Shown here: positions 11,357 to 24,929 of the stretch, piece by piece
How the letters are laid out: every line of letters starts with the position of its first letter
Numbering within the stretch: the stretch's first letter is position 1
Origin: Metellina segmentata
Lineage: Eukaryota > Arthropoda > Arachnida > Araneae > Tetragnathidae
Length of the DNA: 64,000 nucleotides
Reading direction: 5' to 3'
Assembly: GCA_947359465.1 (NCBI GenBank)
Contig: OX375879.1
Coordinates: forward strand, 122,730,486 to 122,794,485
Made by a program: the position numbers and the translations under genes
The notes under the pieces: generated by a model
Databases searched by the model: none
The model's input: only the letters and a program-made list of their open reading frames with translations
Told to the model about the DNA's origin: nothing

Positions 11357-13790
11357 TAAAAATTTCGTGCAATTTTACTCAATATTTAAACGAATCGCAT
11401 TTCAATTAAATCGTGTCAATTTAGTTGGTAACTAACTGTATTACATTAATTGCGTTTTATTTACTTTAAAGTTGCATTTTATACCATTTCTTTGAGATTT
11501 TCTTAAGAATTATATTAAATTAATTGCGCTTTTAGTACTTAAAGTTAACTTTTATACTGATACTTTAAGAATTTTTCTTTCGGTCTAACATTAAAATGTA
11601 TCACCCACAATGGGCTTAATTTTCGGTTTTTGAAGACTGCACCCTTATATCCAACCCAGATTATATTCCTTAATCAACGACATTAGTTTCATAAGTAGTT
11701 GTTTTTAATAAAATATTCTCAACAGAAACGAATGCGCAATATCTGGCTTGATTTTATACCATGGAACACTAACTATCACCTCACCAAACAATGCGAGGTA
11801 GTTGTTTAGTGTAAGTGCTCCTATCACTAAAGAATAATAAATGTGCTTTTAATGTTTAAAAGATGTTGTTTGTTGGCAGATGGTATAAAATATTTTCTTT
11901 TTAAAATGAGAAACATGGTTCGTACTGCTTTGTAACTCTATGCTAAGAAATATCACTATGCTTTCCATACTTAAAATATTCAGTTAATTATTTTCGTTAG
12001 TCAAGCTAAAAACTTTTAATTTGATGTAGAAACTATGAGAAAATGTTTAATCGCGCATTCGTATTATTTATTTAAAAGAGCCTGTTTTTCATACGCAAAA
12101 AGACCGGCAGAAAATGTAATATGTCACATCGTACTTTTTAGATTATTTTTTGTTAACGTAGATGGACGTAGATTTTGTTTTGCTCCTTCATAAACTTTTA
12201 GAGAAAAAATTGTAACCACCCATAATTTTCAGGTAATTTCATTTGTTTCATAGCTGTATGGTCATTCTTCGATACATAAGGTATGCATAGATCGGAGCAG
12301 TTTTGGTGTGCATAAATGCCTTTTGATTAGGCATTATCTAACAGTTTTTAGATTTTTTATTGGATATTTTCTACAATTTTTAGAAAATCGAGTTATTAAA
12401 TGACGATACCTTAAGGTTGAATTACTGTAAATTGGAATGATAAAAACTTTTATAAAACTTACATTTATTACACCAAGATTTCATTAAATGCAGAGCGAAG
12501 ATAAGTAGTGACAAAATTTATGATTCAATCTCTAGAGAGTAAACGGATAAGATATTTTAGATTTTATTCCCCATCGTTGATAGGAGGTGGCGTTTCATGT
12601 AAAACTTAGGTGCACATTGTTACAAGAATTAGGATTAAAGCTTTAGAAGCGTAAAACAATTCTGTAGTTGTCAACTGATACGAAATGTTTGATTCACGAA
12701 TGGTTAAAGCAAGATAACTAGTATTTTAAAGAAAGATGCAAGAATTTTAAGTTGTAGTTAAGGGTTTTGTTGAAACTAACAAAATAAAGATAAAGACGCA
12801 TTGATTATGGTGTAAATTTCGATTTAAGTAGTCAATGAGAAATTATTTGTATACTTGTATGAATGTTTTCTTAAAACTTTGTTTATGAAAAACAAATAAA
12901 CTTTGCTTCCGATATTATTATAGTTTAGAAAATTAATATTATATTCAAAGCTAAAAATGTTCTTAACATTAAAAAAACTGCTGAAACAGTACAATTACTT
13001 TAAGCACATTTATATTTATTTTATTATAGAAAATTGCAGAAAAACCAGCAAAAATGTAAATTTGTTGCATTTATCTGGTAACATTCAGATTATGTAGCAC
13101 ATTTAAAAAACTTACTAATTAATGGTGCTTGTAAATTCACAGTTTGGTTTAACTCTACTTTTGGGATTTCGAAATCTTTGCATAGGTTGTTAATAAATGA
13201 ATTTACTGTATTAGTTCCACAGAACAATGTTGGTGAAATTGATAACGTGCAAATTCAAGCATGCAAAACAATTTATGTTTCACTTAAACGTTTTTGAAAA
13301 CTAATATTATACTCGAACTTAATATTCCTTTAAAGAGAAAGAACCAAAATAAAGTTCGTGAAAAATGCGAAACCGAAATTCAATTTGAGGTAACTATACT
13401 GAAAATATAAATGTTGTTATTTTAAGTTCGCTATACCTTTTGTATTTACTAATGAAAACTCTAGGTAAAAATGTATTGTAGTTTAATCGATTGCTTGTTA
13501 CAGGTATTTTTTATTACATAAGAAGATTAAAGTTTTAATTTTTTAATAGCTAAAAAATTTCTTCTCTTAATGTCCAAGACTGTCTTTCTGAAATGTTTTC
13601 TACGTGTTCTGTGCTTGTTTAGAACTAGGTAAGAGATGAAAATTTTGAGGTAGTTAAAATTGGATTTGCTTAGTCTCGTTTACTGCTTCTGCGTTGTATA
13701 TTTCTACATTTTGTGTAGAGTGAAAAAGTATAGGATGTTATCATAAATATTTCAGGGGTGTAAAAGTTTTTGTCATTTTCTTGTTATTGA
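11357..13790. other. AT-rich intronic DNA, nothing recognised
   Basis: No splice-flanked frame, tandem repeat or terminal inverted repeat was identified. It probably includes diverged transposon debris that cannot be assigned by eye. Confidence 0.4.
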
Positions 13791-13798
13791 CTAGTTAA

Positions 13799-14025
13799 TA
13801 TTCTTGGTGGTTGTCTTGACAAAATTTCACGTTATTAGCAAAACTGACCAGATCATGGACGAGATACCTCGGCATTAGAGGAAACCTGATCACATCATAA
13901 TATATTGATGACTGAAAATCTCCTCATAAAAAATCGGCAATAACTTGATGACGAGATATCACGTCACAAGAAAATTTGTCACATCTTGATGGATAAGATA
14001 TCTAGTTGAAACCACTTAGAGGATT
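13799..14025 (+). mobile_element. Palindrome-array TTAA element, copy 2
   Basis: Begins near CTTGGTGGTTGTCTTGACAA, the family's subterminal motif, and ends near AACCACTTAGAGGAT. Inside are at least four units of the form GACGAGATAYCNCGTCA followed by A-rich spacer and CATCTTGAT. Termini are mutated, so the exact edges are uncertain. Confidence 0.55.
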
Positions 14026-14394
14026 ATCTTGAAAATAAAATTGTGCGTTGTGGATGCAATAGACGAAATTAAGTTAAATGTTTCATTTTTAATTGCGATT
14101 GATACTTCTTATCGATTAAACTTTATCCATAATCAAGCTGTATATATGAGATAATTTTGTAAAGTAATGATTACTATTAGAATTGGACTTGTTTGATATG
14201 AATGCAATAAACTTTTGAGCAAACATAATGTAGAAATGAAGTATTATGCAAAGAATATTTTCGTCCGATTTAAATGAATCTGTTTAGAATCAACACAGAA
14301 AAATGAATGATTTCCACGTATTCTATCTACAAATATGTCCAAATATACCGACAAAAAGCGTCGACTATTTTTATGAAAATGTGTATCATTTTGT

Positions 14395-14615
14395 ATTTTG
14401 CTGTTAATTAACGAATAAGCTAATTAGCGTCATGCAATCAATACTCGATAGGAAAATTGAAGTTAAGGGACGCTTTAATTAATATATTTAGTTATTTTTA
14501 AACGCAGTGACAAGAACGGTTATCATCACCACACATCTTGGCAGCAATAAAGCGCTTTTACAAGCAACATAAAATATCTAATTACTTATTAATCTAACAG
14601 CGTAACCATTTAAAA
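14395..14615. promoter_or_regulatory. Candidate intronic element with clustered homeodomain-type sites
   Basis: A short stretch carries TTAATTAAC, GCTAATTAGC, TTAATTAATA, CAATAAAGCGC, CTAATTACTTATTAAT and TTATCATCACC. Such clustering suggests an enhancer, but AT-rich DNA produces TAAT cores by chance. Cross-species conservation would be needed to support it. Confidence 0.2.
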
Positions 14616-14619
14616 ATTT

Positions 14620-15870
14620 CCGATGTAATAAAAATGCAAGTAGTGAAAATTGTATTTACTTTTTATTAAAGAGCTTACTAGGTGATGTAATTGATAATAA
14701 TTAGTAATTTAAATAAATGTCACTTGTATTTGATTAAAATTGTGGATGTTGAACAATGTTGTTGACGTTTGATTAAAATTGTCATTTAGTAAAGAAAGGA
14801 GATACACATGAAGATACACTTGTCAATATAGCTTGGAAATAAATAAAATGAATAGAATTCTCAAATATTTTTGGAAGCAATGCGTTTTGTAAACAATTTT
14901 CAATTCACCTTTTTTAACAAATAGAAAGATTTTCTAAAAAAGGAAGAACTATAGAAAAGCTTATTGAAAAAATTCCGTCAAGAAAACATTCTCATACATT
15001 CTGTTTGAGATCATTCTTACGAATTTGGAGTTTATTCATTTGGTGAGGTACTTTTTACAAGAAAAGGAATGTTATGATTTCTTACTTCTGTGTAGCGTCA
15101 AACCATATACCATTTTATTTAACCGATGAATGTTAAGAATGTAAGGATGTAAAGTATAATAATAAAACCATTGTGGACGAATATTAATAAAATTAATGTC
15201 AGATATGAAAATTGGACAGTTAAATATACTTATATGTGAGGAACACACATTATTGAAAACAGATAAATATAAATATCACGCAATAGTCATACCTAGAACA
15301 TTAATTCAACGGTGCAAAATTGGGCACGTTTCATGTTTGAATGGTTTTATGAAGCCTAGTACATTTAAAATATCTATACTTAAGTATAACATTTTAAACA
15401 GAGAAAGTGTTTTGTTTCTTTTCGCTTATTACTTTTTATACAGCAGTAGAAAGGAAACGTACTTGCATATTGCTCATTCTATTTTAAACTTAATTTAGCA
15501 AATATTTTACTCTAGGATAGATGAGCTATTACTTTCTATAATTGTAGTTGTGAAAACAAAATTTGTTGTAGAAAGTATAATCATTTTTTATAATTACGTA
15601 ATACAACGACAACGAGCTTGAAGAGCATGTAATATTACGAAATACTAAAATATAAATTCCTGATTCAAAATTCAGTGTTTAACTCTGTATATAATTGTAT
15701 CAGAATTCAATCACAGATAGTTTCAATTCTGTGTGTGTATGTGGACGTGCTTGTCGTACTTTTTCGACTGGTTGTGTGAATGACTCAAAAGTACAGTACT
15801 TCAACCTACATTTTACCTAATCCTCACAAATTGGGAGAACTGTTTTAAGGTATGCAAGTATTTTTACTTT
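14620..15870. other. AT-rich intronic DNA, nothing recognised
   Basis: Contains a 100-codon open frame at 15196-15498 with no recognisable domain and no splice signals placing it in a transcript. Treated as chance. Confidence 0.45.
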
Positions 15871-15872
15871 GA

Positions 15873-16420
15873 GTTAAGAGTACGTATACGCTAGAAGAAT
15901 TTTTTTAAATTTTGACTAGAAATCCAGTTTTTTCACAAGTACTTGGTGTATTCTTACAGTAATTTCAGGGAGATAAAAAATCACATTGTGCAAATAATTA
16001 ATTATCTAATTAAGATATAATTAGCAAATTAGGATGCTTTTTGAAACATGATATCTCAAATTTTAATTTGTTCAGAAAGACGATTTCTGTTCGAAATTAT
16101 TTCTAATATCATTCGTCGTGGTTTGAACTTTCACCAAGATGTTACAAGAAATAGTTTAGTTTTACAATTTTTTTAATCCAAAAAGAGTAAAAAATCAACA
16201 TTTTTTCACTTTAAATTGAGTTTAAAGTTTTGGAAACTTTTCATGGAGACATTACCTAACGAAAACCCTTGTAACTTAAAAAGCTATTTCGAATATTTAC
16301 AATATCTTGTCATCGTTTGAAAGCTAAGAAACTGGGAAATATTTTCAATTATTAAAACCAATATTGATATTCTGGTCGATTTTCGTGATTTCTAGAGAAT
16401 CCATACACTCTAAGGTGCAG
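15873..16420 (+). repeat. Dispersed repeat family D, copy 2
   Basis: Direct-orientation relative of 9860-10410. Its left edge TTAAGAGTACGTATACGCTA resembles the reverse complement of its right edge (TTAGAGTGTATGGATTCTCT), suggesting a degraded terminal inverted repeat and hence a MITE. No target duplication could be confirmed. Confidence 0.5.
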
Positions 16421-16424
16421 TCTA

Positions 16425-17550
16425 TTACTTTTAAAAATATATTTTAATTACTTTATTTAATTAATTTTTGTTATAGGTCTTTGATTAGTCTTATTTGTAA
16501 TATAAACTTATTGTAGTGTAATGAACCAAACCAAAGGTACGAAACGTAATAGTTTAGGGCATGTCCACATGGAATTCCTAGGAATTTTCATTTCCTATGG
16601 AGTATTATAACTGAATCACATCTTGCTAACATGTTTGAGAAGTTAGAGCAAAATAATGACAAAGTTTTATGAGATTCATACATTTAATTTATTCTTTGAA
16701 AATTTCCAGCCGTAGAATACGTAATAAGGTAATGCAAGACAAAATATACTTAACTTTCAATGTGATTGCGTAATAATAAACAAAGACTTTTTTTAAATCT
16801 CCGAGTATGTGGTCTCCTAGTTTGAGTTACAATGGGGTTGTAAAATTCATCTTAATATGTTTGATGGTTAAATCAAAAATATGAAACTGTTTTGTGATGA
16901 TTGACAAAAAAAACTGATCGGTCAACTGTTTTGAGACGAAAAATTGTACATGTAGCTACGCTATATTTAATCTCGGTTTTGCTATTCGTAGAAAAACCGA
17001 TGTACTCCGGGATTAAGTAGATATGTTTGTCAACATCTGAACTTTATATTTAAACAATCTTTGATAGAACACGTCACATTAGAAGCGAAGCGTAACTTTT
17101 TCTCTCGCAGCAGAAAATGCACTGCTGCATGAGGGAAAAGAATTCCATTTAAGATCTGATAAACGTAACATTATCAGAATTTAATATCCTATTCAATAGA
17201 TATAATGTTAAAAAAAGTTAGTGTTCATATCCTTAATTCTCTATATTTTGCTTATGGAAACATTTTTCAAGTAGCAAATTTCTTATCTCCTCCGTTTTGT
17301 TCTCAGAGGCTCTTAGAACGGTTCAAATAGAGGTTCACTATTTTATTTGTTTGCTTTGTTGTTTTTAGCTATTGTTGTTGGCATACAATAAAAATGTCAT
17401 TAACCATCTGGGAAAGTGATTAAAAAATTACACCTTAATATGTGTAAAATAGACTGACACATTACCAAGGGGAGCAAAGAGGAACTCACTTAAAAAAAGA
17501 AGACATTCTGCGTTTTTTCTGTACAGAAAGCATTTAAAAAGTGTGTTCTT
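16425..17550. other. AT-rich intronic DNA, nothing recognised
   Basis: No open frame, repeat or element edge recognised. A short GGCTCTTAGAACGG stretch is the only mildly GC-rich segment. Confidence 0.4.
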
Positions 17551-17556
17551 AATATA

Positions 17557-17758
17557 CAGGGCGGCCATAAAATAACTTTCTCTTTGATCCGTAGCTAAAT
17601 TGAATAAACGGAATGGAACCATATTTGGTATCGCGACTTTTGAAGACATGGGGAGATGTATTCCGAGAAAAAATATTAGTACTAAAAGCCACCGATAGGA
17701 GAAAGCATGGAAGGTTTCAGAATTATGTTCTCAGATGGGCTTTTTTAAAGCCACTCTG
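17557..17758. mobile_element. Short TA-flanked MITE (about 202 bp)
   Basis: The left end CAGGGCGGCCATAAAATAAC and the reverse-read right end CAGAGTGGCTTTAAAAAAGC are similar inverted repeats. TA flanks both ends (17555-17556, 17759-17760). CAGGG termini with a TA target fit a Tc1/mariner-IS630-type MITE. The terminal repeats are short and diverged. Confidence 0.45.
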
Positions 17759-18299
17759 TAATGGTAAATAAAAGCGCCCCTTGACCTAGTATAAAAGTAA
17801 ACGGAATGAAATTTCATAATATGAAAACAATGATCCTCTGGTCTCGCTTTTCAGATTTGAAAAGAATCATCTACGAGTACGCTAAAGATGGGTTTGATTT
17901 GTCTTTGTATCTTTCATCAAGCCAAGGATGATTATACCGAGACCCAATGCTTCAAGTGGATTTAGGAGCATTCATTTGGCCCCCGCATTCCTTCCCTTGC
18001 TGTATCGATCGCAATCCTTAAACGCTCAAAATACGTCCAGGCGCAAGTGCCAATATAATCCGTGTCTCCATAAAAATATCCCGTTGGGTCAATGCAACGA
18101 GCCCTTATGCACCGTAACCATGACTCCCACATATACTGTGCGTTGTATTTGGGCCTTGGTCAGGGGGGGGGGGAACCTGTGGCCTACGAGAACCTTCTTA
18201 AATGAGGCTTTTTGACGGAATCCAAATGTTACAGAAAAAATCTTTTATTTTTACTGAAACATCTTTGTTTCGTCTTTTACACATTTATATTTGACTTAT

Positions 18300-18536
18300 T
18301 TTCAAAGAGAGCTCATTCGATTCTTCAAGTGATTTTGGCGAGATATTTCGTTCAACAAAAGCTGATCAATTTTACTTAGGACGATATCTCGTCATCAGGA
18401 TACTGCAATTTTTTTTATAATACCGATATCTAGATGGGGTTCGTTTCTCCTAATTCCAAACTATCTCGTCCATCAAGATTTAGTGAGTTTTGCTACTGAA
18501 AATACACCTTGAAGAGATCAGGAGGGTTAAAATAGC
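18300..18536 (+). mobile_element. Palindrome-array TTAA element, copy 3
   Basis: The right terminus is clear: GGAGGG at 18531-18536 followed by TTAA (18537-18540). Internal units include GACGATATCTCGTCATCAGG, CGATATCTAGATGGGG and CTATCTCGTCCATCAAGAT. The left terminus is eroded. Confidence 0.6.
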
Positions 18537-18540
18537 AAAG

Positions 18541-20980
18541 AGTATAATAAGTTTCAACGAAGTAATCCTCCTGTATTGAATGCAAAATTATAGCGTTTGT
18601 AAGGTCCGGTTAGTAATTGTATCAATGTAGAAAGAAACCCATCCATTGAAAGTAAATGATTTTAAAATACTGAGCCTATATCCTGAAAGCAACCTGATTG
18701 CAGGAAAATCCTATGGAAGAAAAAATTTTATTGACATGCTAATCCTTGATAGATCAACTTTTACTAACTTCTATTAATTTTTGAAATCAACTCAATCGAA
18801 CTCTATAAAGCAGTTTTGCTGTACTTTCTAATTTAACTTGCTGTTTTCTACTTTTACCTTACAGAATACTTCTGAGAATTAATTTGGAGATTTATTTTGT
18901 TGCGGATGTAATATTTGACAGAATAAGTTGAATTTATATTAAAAAAAAAACGATTTTGAAGTAATTCATAGCCTTTTTGGGTAGGATTCAAGTTCCCTCA
19001 TCAGTTACTAATAATTACGATCACCATTTAGTGATTATTTTGAAATACGGTAACCCGTCGTAGGTTTGCTACATGTACTTCCACTTCAGTGCAAATGGAA
19101 GGCATCCAATAGCCATTTGGCAACGAAAATTTGAGTCGTCAATTTGGGCGATACCGTGTTCTTGAGTTTTATCAGAATAATACGTGTCATCACAACCTAA
19201 ATTTATTTTCGAAATACTAAATTGAAACTAATCATAGTATTTTTTTTTGTTTTAAGTCCATTGAAAATGTTTGTTAACCTTCAATCATCAGATTGATTTG
19301 ACGAGTGGAATGACGTGATATTTGATCCAGTCGTTGCCATACAGCTGATACAAGTAAAGCTTATTTTTAGCTCCACTTAACAGAAACATATAAAACAATA
19401 TGCAGATTTTTACTTTTTGTCTATGATGTACGTATTAGTAGCATATAGCACTGAACTCTTTATTGTTTAGACTTAAATTGAATATTAAAACTAAATTTTG
19501 AGCGAATCTCAGCTTAATTCTAACGAAAATATAAGAATAGTTTTATTTTAAATCCAGTTCTTTAGATGGCGTCATGTATGAATTAGTTCTTATATGCGAT
19601 ATCTAGAGTTTTTTTTGCATACAGAGAAAATTATTTAAATTTGATTATTTATTTTAATAAGCAAAGAAAATTATTATCTTTCTTCTACTAGATTTATTTT
19701 TCTAACATTTTAATAAATTATGGAATAAGTGATTTTATTCATTGGTTTATATAGTGCATTTTTACGATTTATATGGAAGGCACCGAAAAGATTCTTAGTA
19801 ATATTTATTATGATTATATATTAGTGTAATTATAAATATATAATCTTATTATGCCTGCAGTAAATATGTTTTGCTTATATTTCAACAACAGGGTGAACTC
19901 AAATGCGCGCAAAACCTGATAAGAAACGATAATTGTATTTATGATGCGAATTTATTCCAAACATTCTGTTGAATTTAATTATTTTCCTATTGTTACGATG
20001 ATTAACTGTAAATACTGAATCGTAGTGCTTAATGGAGGATGTATTCTATGTATTCGCTTTCGCAAAAACACGATTAAATTCATATCCCCATTACGCTATA
20101 AATCTAATTACGGTTGCAGTTACTGCAGCTGAATCCCAGGATGAAGAATCGAATGATATGCATTTTTTAAGGATTGCATTCTTTTTTTTAAAGCTCCACG
20201 AGTGAATGAGCTGCTGAATATTTTAAATTATCTAAGAGTGCCATTAAAGTAGATATTTATATTTTGAGTTCATAAACAGGGTTGAATACTTTAAACATAA
20301 ATAGTTTTTTAAAAAAATTAATGAGATTAAAGGAATTTAGTTTTGAGGACATTCAGTTTCATGGAAGGGTCAGAGCAGTTCACAAAATTATTTTACATTC
20401 GATTTCAGAGTGTGGTGTTTTGGTTTCTTTTGGTAAATCCTCTTTTCGAATAAAAATTGAAAATTTTCGGATTAATCAAAATTATAAAATAAAATACACG
20501 TAGGCTTGCCGTACAAAACATTTTGCCGCTTTCCATCATCCAATCATGTTAACTTTTTACATGGCATTGATTTCATTCATAATATTTTATACAATACATT
20601 ATCTTTCATCATCTGACTTTATTTTATTATTTGATTTTATTACATTCATTTGAAAAATCCTATGTGCTGAACTTCTAACTTTTGAACGAGGAGTTTTAGT
20701 GGCACATTCAAGACTTCTTACATTTATGGATTGGAAGGTTGGTTTATTTAAATTATGGAATGGGAAATTATAATCCGACGGATCAATATGTCCCAAGAGG
20801 ACTCAGTACATAAAATTATATCCAGTACAATGTAAGGGGCCACCGAACCCAGTTAGTTTGGACACCGTGCTAGAAACCAGCGCAATGAAGGAGATGCAAA
20901 TTTGATTTCTGTTACTTGTCACAACCTTCTCTTCCATATGAGTGAAATCTTCGTCGCGTGTATGCCATTTAACCTCTATA
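18541..20980. other. AT-rich intronic DNA, no gene or element recognised
   Basis: The only notable segment is 20080-20170, with CTAATTACGG, CAGTTACTGCAGCTG and GATATGCAT (homeodomain, E-box-like and octamer-like strings), slightly richer in GC than its surroundings. Open frames at 20282-20503 and on the reverse strand at 20599-21009 lack domains. Confidence 0.4.
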
Positions 20981-20984
20981 TCGT

Positions 20985-21125
20985 TTCCACGTGATATCTC
21001 GTACCCCAAGATCTGGTCAGCTTTGTAAATCTTCTTGGTGGTTGTCTTGACGACGTATCTCGTCTCATGAGCGAAATGGGTCAGATCTTAACGGACGAAA
21101 TAACTCTTCGTGCTTGAAGACCTAT
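20985..21125 (+). mobile_element. Palindrome-array TTAA element, copy 4 (degraded)
   Basis: Contains CGTGATATCTCGTACCCCAA, GATCTGGTCAGCTTTG, the subterminal motif TTGGTGGTTGTCTTGACGAC and GTATCTCGTCTCATGAG. The order suggests two fused or rearranged copies. No TTAA borders could be assigned. Confidence 0.5.
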
Positions 21126-21214
21126 TGCTGCAAGGAGAATAAGAATACAAATAGGAAAAGGTTAGGTGTCACATGATACAAGGCAGTTTTCAAAGCTTAG
21201 ATAAACCAACAGGA

Positions 21215-22163
21215 GGTATCCGGACACGTTCGAGACACTTTTTTTTTAAATATGGTGCACAAACATTTTAATGATATTTTTATGTTTAGTGTTATTAAAC
21301 AATAGCATTGGGCACAAATATTTAAAACATATAATAATAATTTTGTAAAAATGATAGTAATGTATCAAATCTTGAAGAATTTGTGTCGAAAACTTCAAAT
21401 GTGCTACATGAAAAACTATTCAACCCATTTGAAAAATGATGCTACAAAATAAACTACATGCATTTTTGTAGGGAATAAACTAGAATCAAAAGAATATTTA
21501 AATAAACAAAAAAATTTTTTACAAGGGATCGAAAAATGAATATTAGACTTTTGATAGTTTTACAGTCCTATTTCTTAAATAAATATACATAATTAAAAAA
21601 CTTAGCAACTCAGTATAATTATTCTAGTTCATTCCTTAGACAACATTATAAACAACAAGTTCTAAAAGTTTAACAAGAATCCATTAGTAACTTTTTGCGT
21701 TATGACATTTGAAGTGAGATTATATTAATTTAGAGTATAATATAATAAATATTAATTTAGAGTAAAAAAAATAGATTGAAGTGTATCGTTTGTTCTCTCT
21801 TGTTGTTACTGTTTGCGTAAACAATTTTGTTTTTCACTTCTCTTTTAAAATGTTCACACTGTTTCCTAAAGAGAAACCATTTAAACATTTGAGAAACCTT
21901 TCTAAAATAATATTTTCAAAAAAGGGTAGGTTTAAAATTTAAATTTTGACAGGTTTTTGGTCTTTTAACGTCCATTTCCGGTAGTTTCCATACGTCTTTC
22001 TGGTTTTTCCCCGCCTTGATTAAAATCTTATTATTTCTGCAACTAATTAACTCAGTGAAAAAATCAAATATATTTTAGAAAGTCATATAAATAACTTTAT
22101 CAATACAAAAACTTTTTTTGGAAATTTTGGTCGAAAATGATATTTTTAACGTGTTTAGATACT
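21215..22163 (+). mobile_element. Non-autonomous GGTATC element B, copy in plus orientation (about 950 bp)
   Basis: Aligns in inverted orientation with 33214-34139 over nearly its whole length. Shared blocks include ACACGTTCGAGAC, CAAACATTTTAATGATATTT, AACCCATTTGAAAAATGATG, ACAAGGGATCG, GTTTGCGTAAACAATTTTG and CCGCCTTGATTAAAATCTTA. The edges are GGTATCCGGACACGTT and ATTTTTAACGTGTTTAGATA. It is non-coding, as expected for a MITE or a larger non-autonomous DNA transposon. Confidence 0.65.
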
Positions 22164-22423
22164 TGAAATAATCGGAAAAACATTTCTTGACACAGATTGA
22201 TTAGACCTGTCCCTTGAAAGCCACCACCCATCCAACCTGATCAAGATAAAGCTTAAACGATCGGGAATTATTTTAGTAAAAATTTCACAGAAGTTTTTGT
22301 TAAAGTCGAGCTTGTTTGGCTCTTTCTCAGTGAAACCCAACCAATCGAATCGAATCCTGCATTTCAGTTTTCAACCGTGTTCTTATATTCTGTTCAGACA
22401 GGCATCAATGTTACTGACACATG

Positions 22424-22509
22424 CTGCCTTTGACATATACAGCCTTTGACGTATACAGCTTTTGACATATACAGCTTTTGACATATACAGCCTTTGACGT
22501 ATACTGCTT
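22424..22509 (+). repeat. 16-bp minisatellite, about 5.5 copies
   Basis: The unit GCYTTTGACRTATACA repeats head to tail about five times, with only C/T and A/G variants between copies. Confidence 0.9.
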
Positions 22510-23750
22510 TTCTTTTGCATTCCCATGGTTTAATATTTTTTGTATTTTATGTGTTATTTAGTCAAAGGTATTTTATGTATTTCATAAAATGGATTACATG
22601 TACAAAAAAGTAATTTCCAGCTATTTTTATTAATATATAATCTATATTATTTTTATTCCCTAGATGACATTTCTATAAATATATTCTGATATCAGTTCAA
22701 AACATTTTGTTTTAATTGGAAAGTCTCCAGACACTTATCTGTCCAGTCAAATAAATCTTGATACAGGAAATTTATCATCATTAAACTCTCTTGGACTTAA
22801 AGAAATGTAATTGCATATCACTAAGTATTTTAAATATAACGCACGTATGAATTAGCCCCATTACCACTGTTTCTGTCACGTTAACATTCTCTATCAAAGC
22901 AATCGTAGCAAATACTTTAAACCTTTTGAGTATTTATATTGTTAGTTATGGTTACAATTACGTAACTAACACAGTATGTTTGTTATTTCAACGGTCTTCT
23001 AGTGACTACATATTAAGATCGAAAATTGTGAAGCGGAAGAATTTGAGATAGAATCGCGTTTACATAATACCTGCTCTATTTGTATTTCAGCTTCGTTTCT
23101 CTAAAATGTCGGTTTTAATTTGTTGACTGATTGTTGCTGTAGCTGAATTAATCTGATGTAGACTGAAAGTGATTCGAATATAATTTCTTGTCTTTCGTAG
23201 GAAAATGCAAATATCACTTCGGTGCATTACCGCTCGTAAACAGTTTTCAATTTTCTACCATGAAAGCTTATTACAATTCGATTCATTCTTAACAGAGGGA
23301 TGGGAAAGTGATCTTGATGAATGAAAATTTAATGAAAGGCAAATATTTATTTTTTCGTTGAACGTTAAATGCTCGGATTAAAGTTAAATAACTATTAGGT
23401 GTCGTTTAAATATATTAAGGAAGTATCACATTCTATAAATACCAGTGTGGCCAAATTTTCACAACTCTCTTTAAAAGGAGCAACCCAATTCATGAAAATA
23501 CGAAACGATGTTTGGTAATCATTATTTCACTTATTAGAACTCGAAATGTAAAATGTTATTTATACGAGTGGTTAAATGAGCTCTTTTAGACTTTTATATA
23601 TATATAAGAGAATAGGAACTTTATTCAATTAAAAAAATACCAACCACCTCCAGGTACTGACTAAGATGGTCAAATGTTCGTGTCTTGTTGTTAAACTGGA
23701 TGTCTATCAACTTTTAGACAAAAAAACTGAACTTTACAATATCATAGACC
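22510..23750. other. AT-rich intronic DNA, nothing recognised
   Basis: No credible frame or element edge. A short TATATATATA run occurs near 23596. Confidence 0.4.
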
Positions 23751-23757
23751 GTCTTAA

Positions 23758-23833
23758 CCATCCTAGTGGTTTTGACGAGATGTTCATCAAGGTCAGTTTT
23801 TTAATGACGAAATATCTCTTCCAGACAAGAGGG
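23758..23833 (+). mobile_element. Palindrome-array TTAA element, copy 5 (minimal, 76 bp)
   Basis: TTAA (23754-23757), then CCATCCTAGTGGTTTTGACG, then one GACGAAATATCTCTTCCAG unit and a GAGGG end followed by TTGA. It is the shortest copy seen and shows that the internal array varies in length. Confidence 0.6.
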
Positions 23834-24354
23834 TTGAGTTAAGAGCAGTTTCTGTTAAGCTAGACATAGGTAGCGCCGGTGTTTCAGCGATGAAACGTAT
23901 TTCCTGTACGTATCGTTGACGTGATGTCTGTTAACTTGTTTTTCGAATAAGATTTGAGCAGATGCCAATATACGTATACCAATTACGAATTGATATACGT
24001 ATGGGTAGGGAAATTTAATTGCTCAAACCTGAGTCGATTCAAGTACAAAAAAAATCTCTGACATGGTGTCACGCGAGAGCATTTGTGTAGCGAACTAAAA
24101 TCTCTGTCTTCCATCTGGTCTGATTGCTTACTCTAAAAATTCCTCTCAGTAGTCATTTGATGAGTAAACCAAGGCGTCCCTCATTCAAAGTGAATTTGGT
24201 TTTTAAAACAAAAGTAAAATGTGGAAATATTATTCGTAGTTATCAATAGCTCAATTAATTTAATGAAAATATTACGAATGATTAGGAAAGCATTTTCACT
24301 TTCTCCTATCGCTTTTACTATGACTACCACATTTGGAGTTGCAGAAACAGAAGG

Positions 24355-24465
24355 TTAGTATCAACCCACTCTTCACACCACTTCAAAGTGAGGACATTTG
24401 AGGCCTCTACAGATTTAACGCACACCCCTTTTTACTGGACTGTCTTTGGTTGGATTCGAAAGTGT
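24355..24465 (-). mobile_element. tRNA-derived SINE fragment
   Basis: Reads (reverse strand) through the 5' body block: AACCAAAGACAGTCC, then GTGCGTTAAATCTGTAGAGG, CCTCAAATGTCCTCAC and GTGTGAAGAGTGGG. It is the most upstream SINE piece in the window. Confidence 0.6.
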
Positions 24466-24929
24466 TGGATAAAGAAAATTACAAAAATTAAGAATTAATG
24501 ATAGTTCTATTTGCGGCGTGCTGTAATCTTATTCGGAAAGCTAGCCAACTGACGCTCAACATACGTACAGGAAACGCATATAGCCTTAGAAACACAACCA
24601 CCGCCTACTTATCAGAAAATGGCTAGTTTCATTTGGGGGCCCCAAATAATCACAACTTTCGATTGCGTGTATTAGTACTACCACTTGTTTTCGGCTCTTA
24701 TTGCATTTGATTTTGCGAAGTGTGAATTCAAAGCAAAAATATAATATCTCTAGGACGTGATTTGTGAGCTGATTGGTTCTGTAAACATGTAAGAAATTGG
24801 ATCCCAAAGGCAACATTCGCGTCCTTCTATAATTAAACATCCAACGGAGATGAGCTCCTTCTCTAATACCATCCCAACGTTTTATAAGAAGGTTTTCGAG
24901 ATCCCACACGGAAATTTGCAACACTAATT

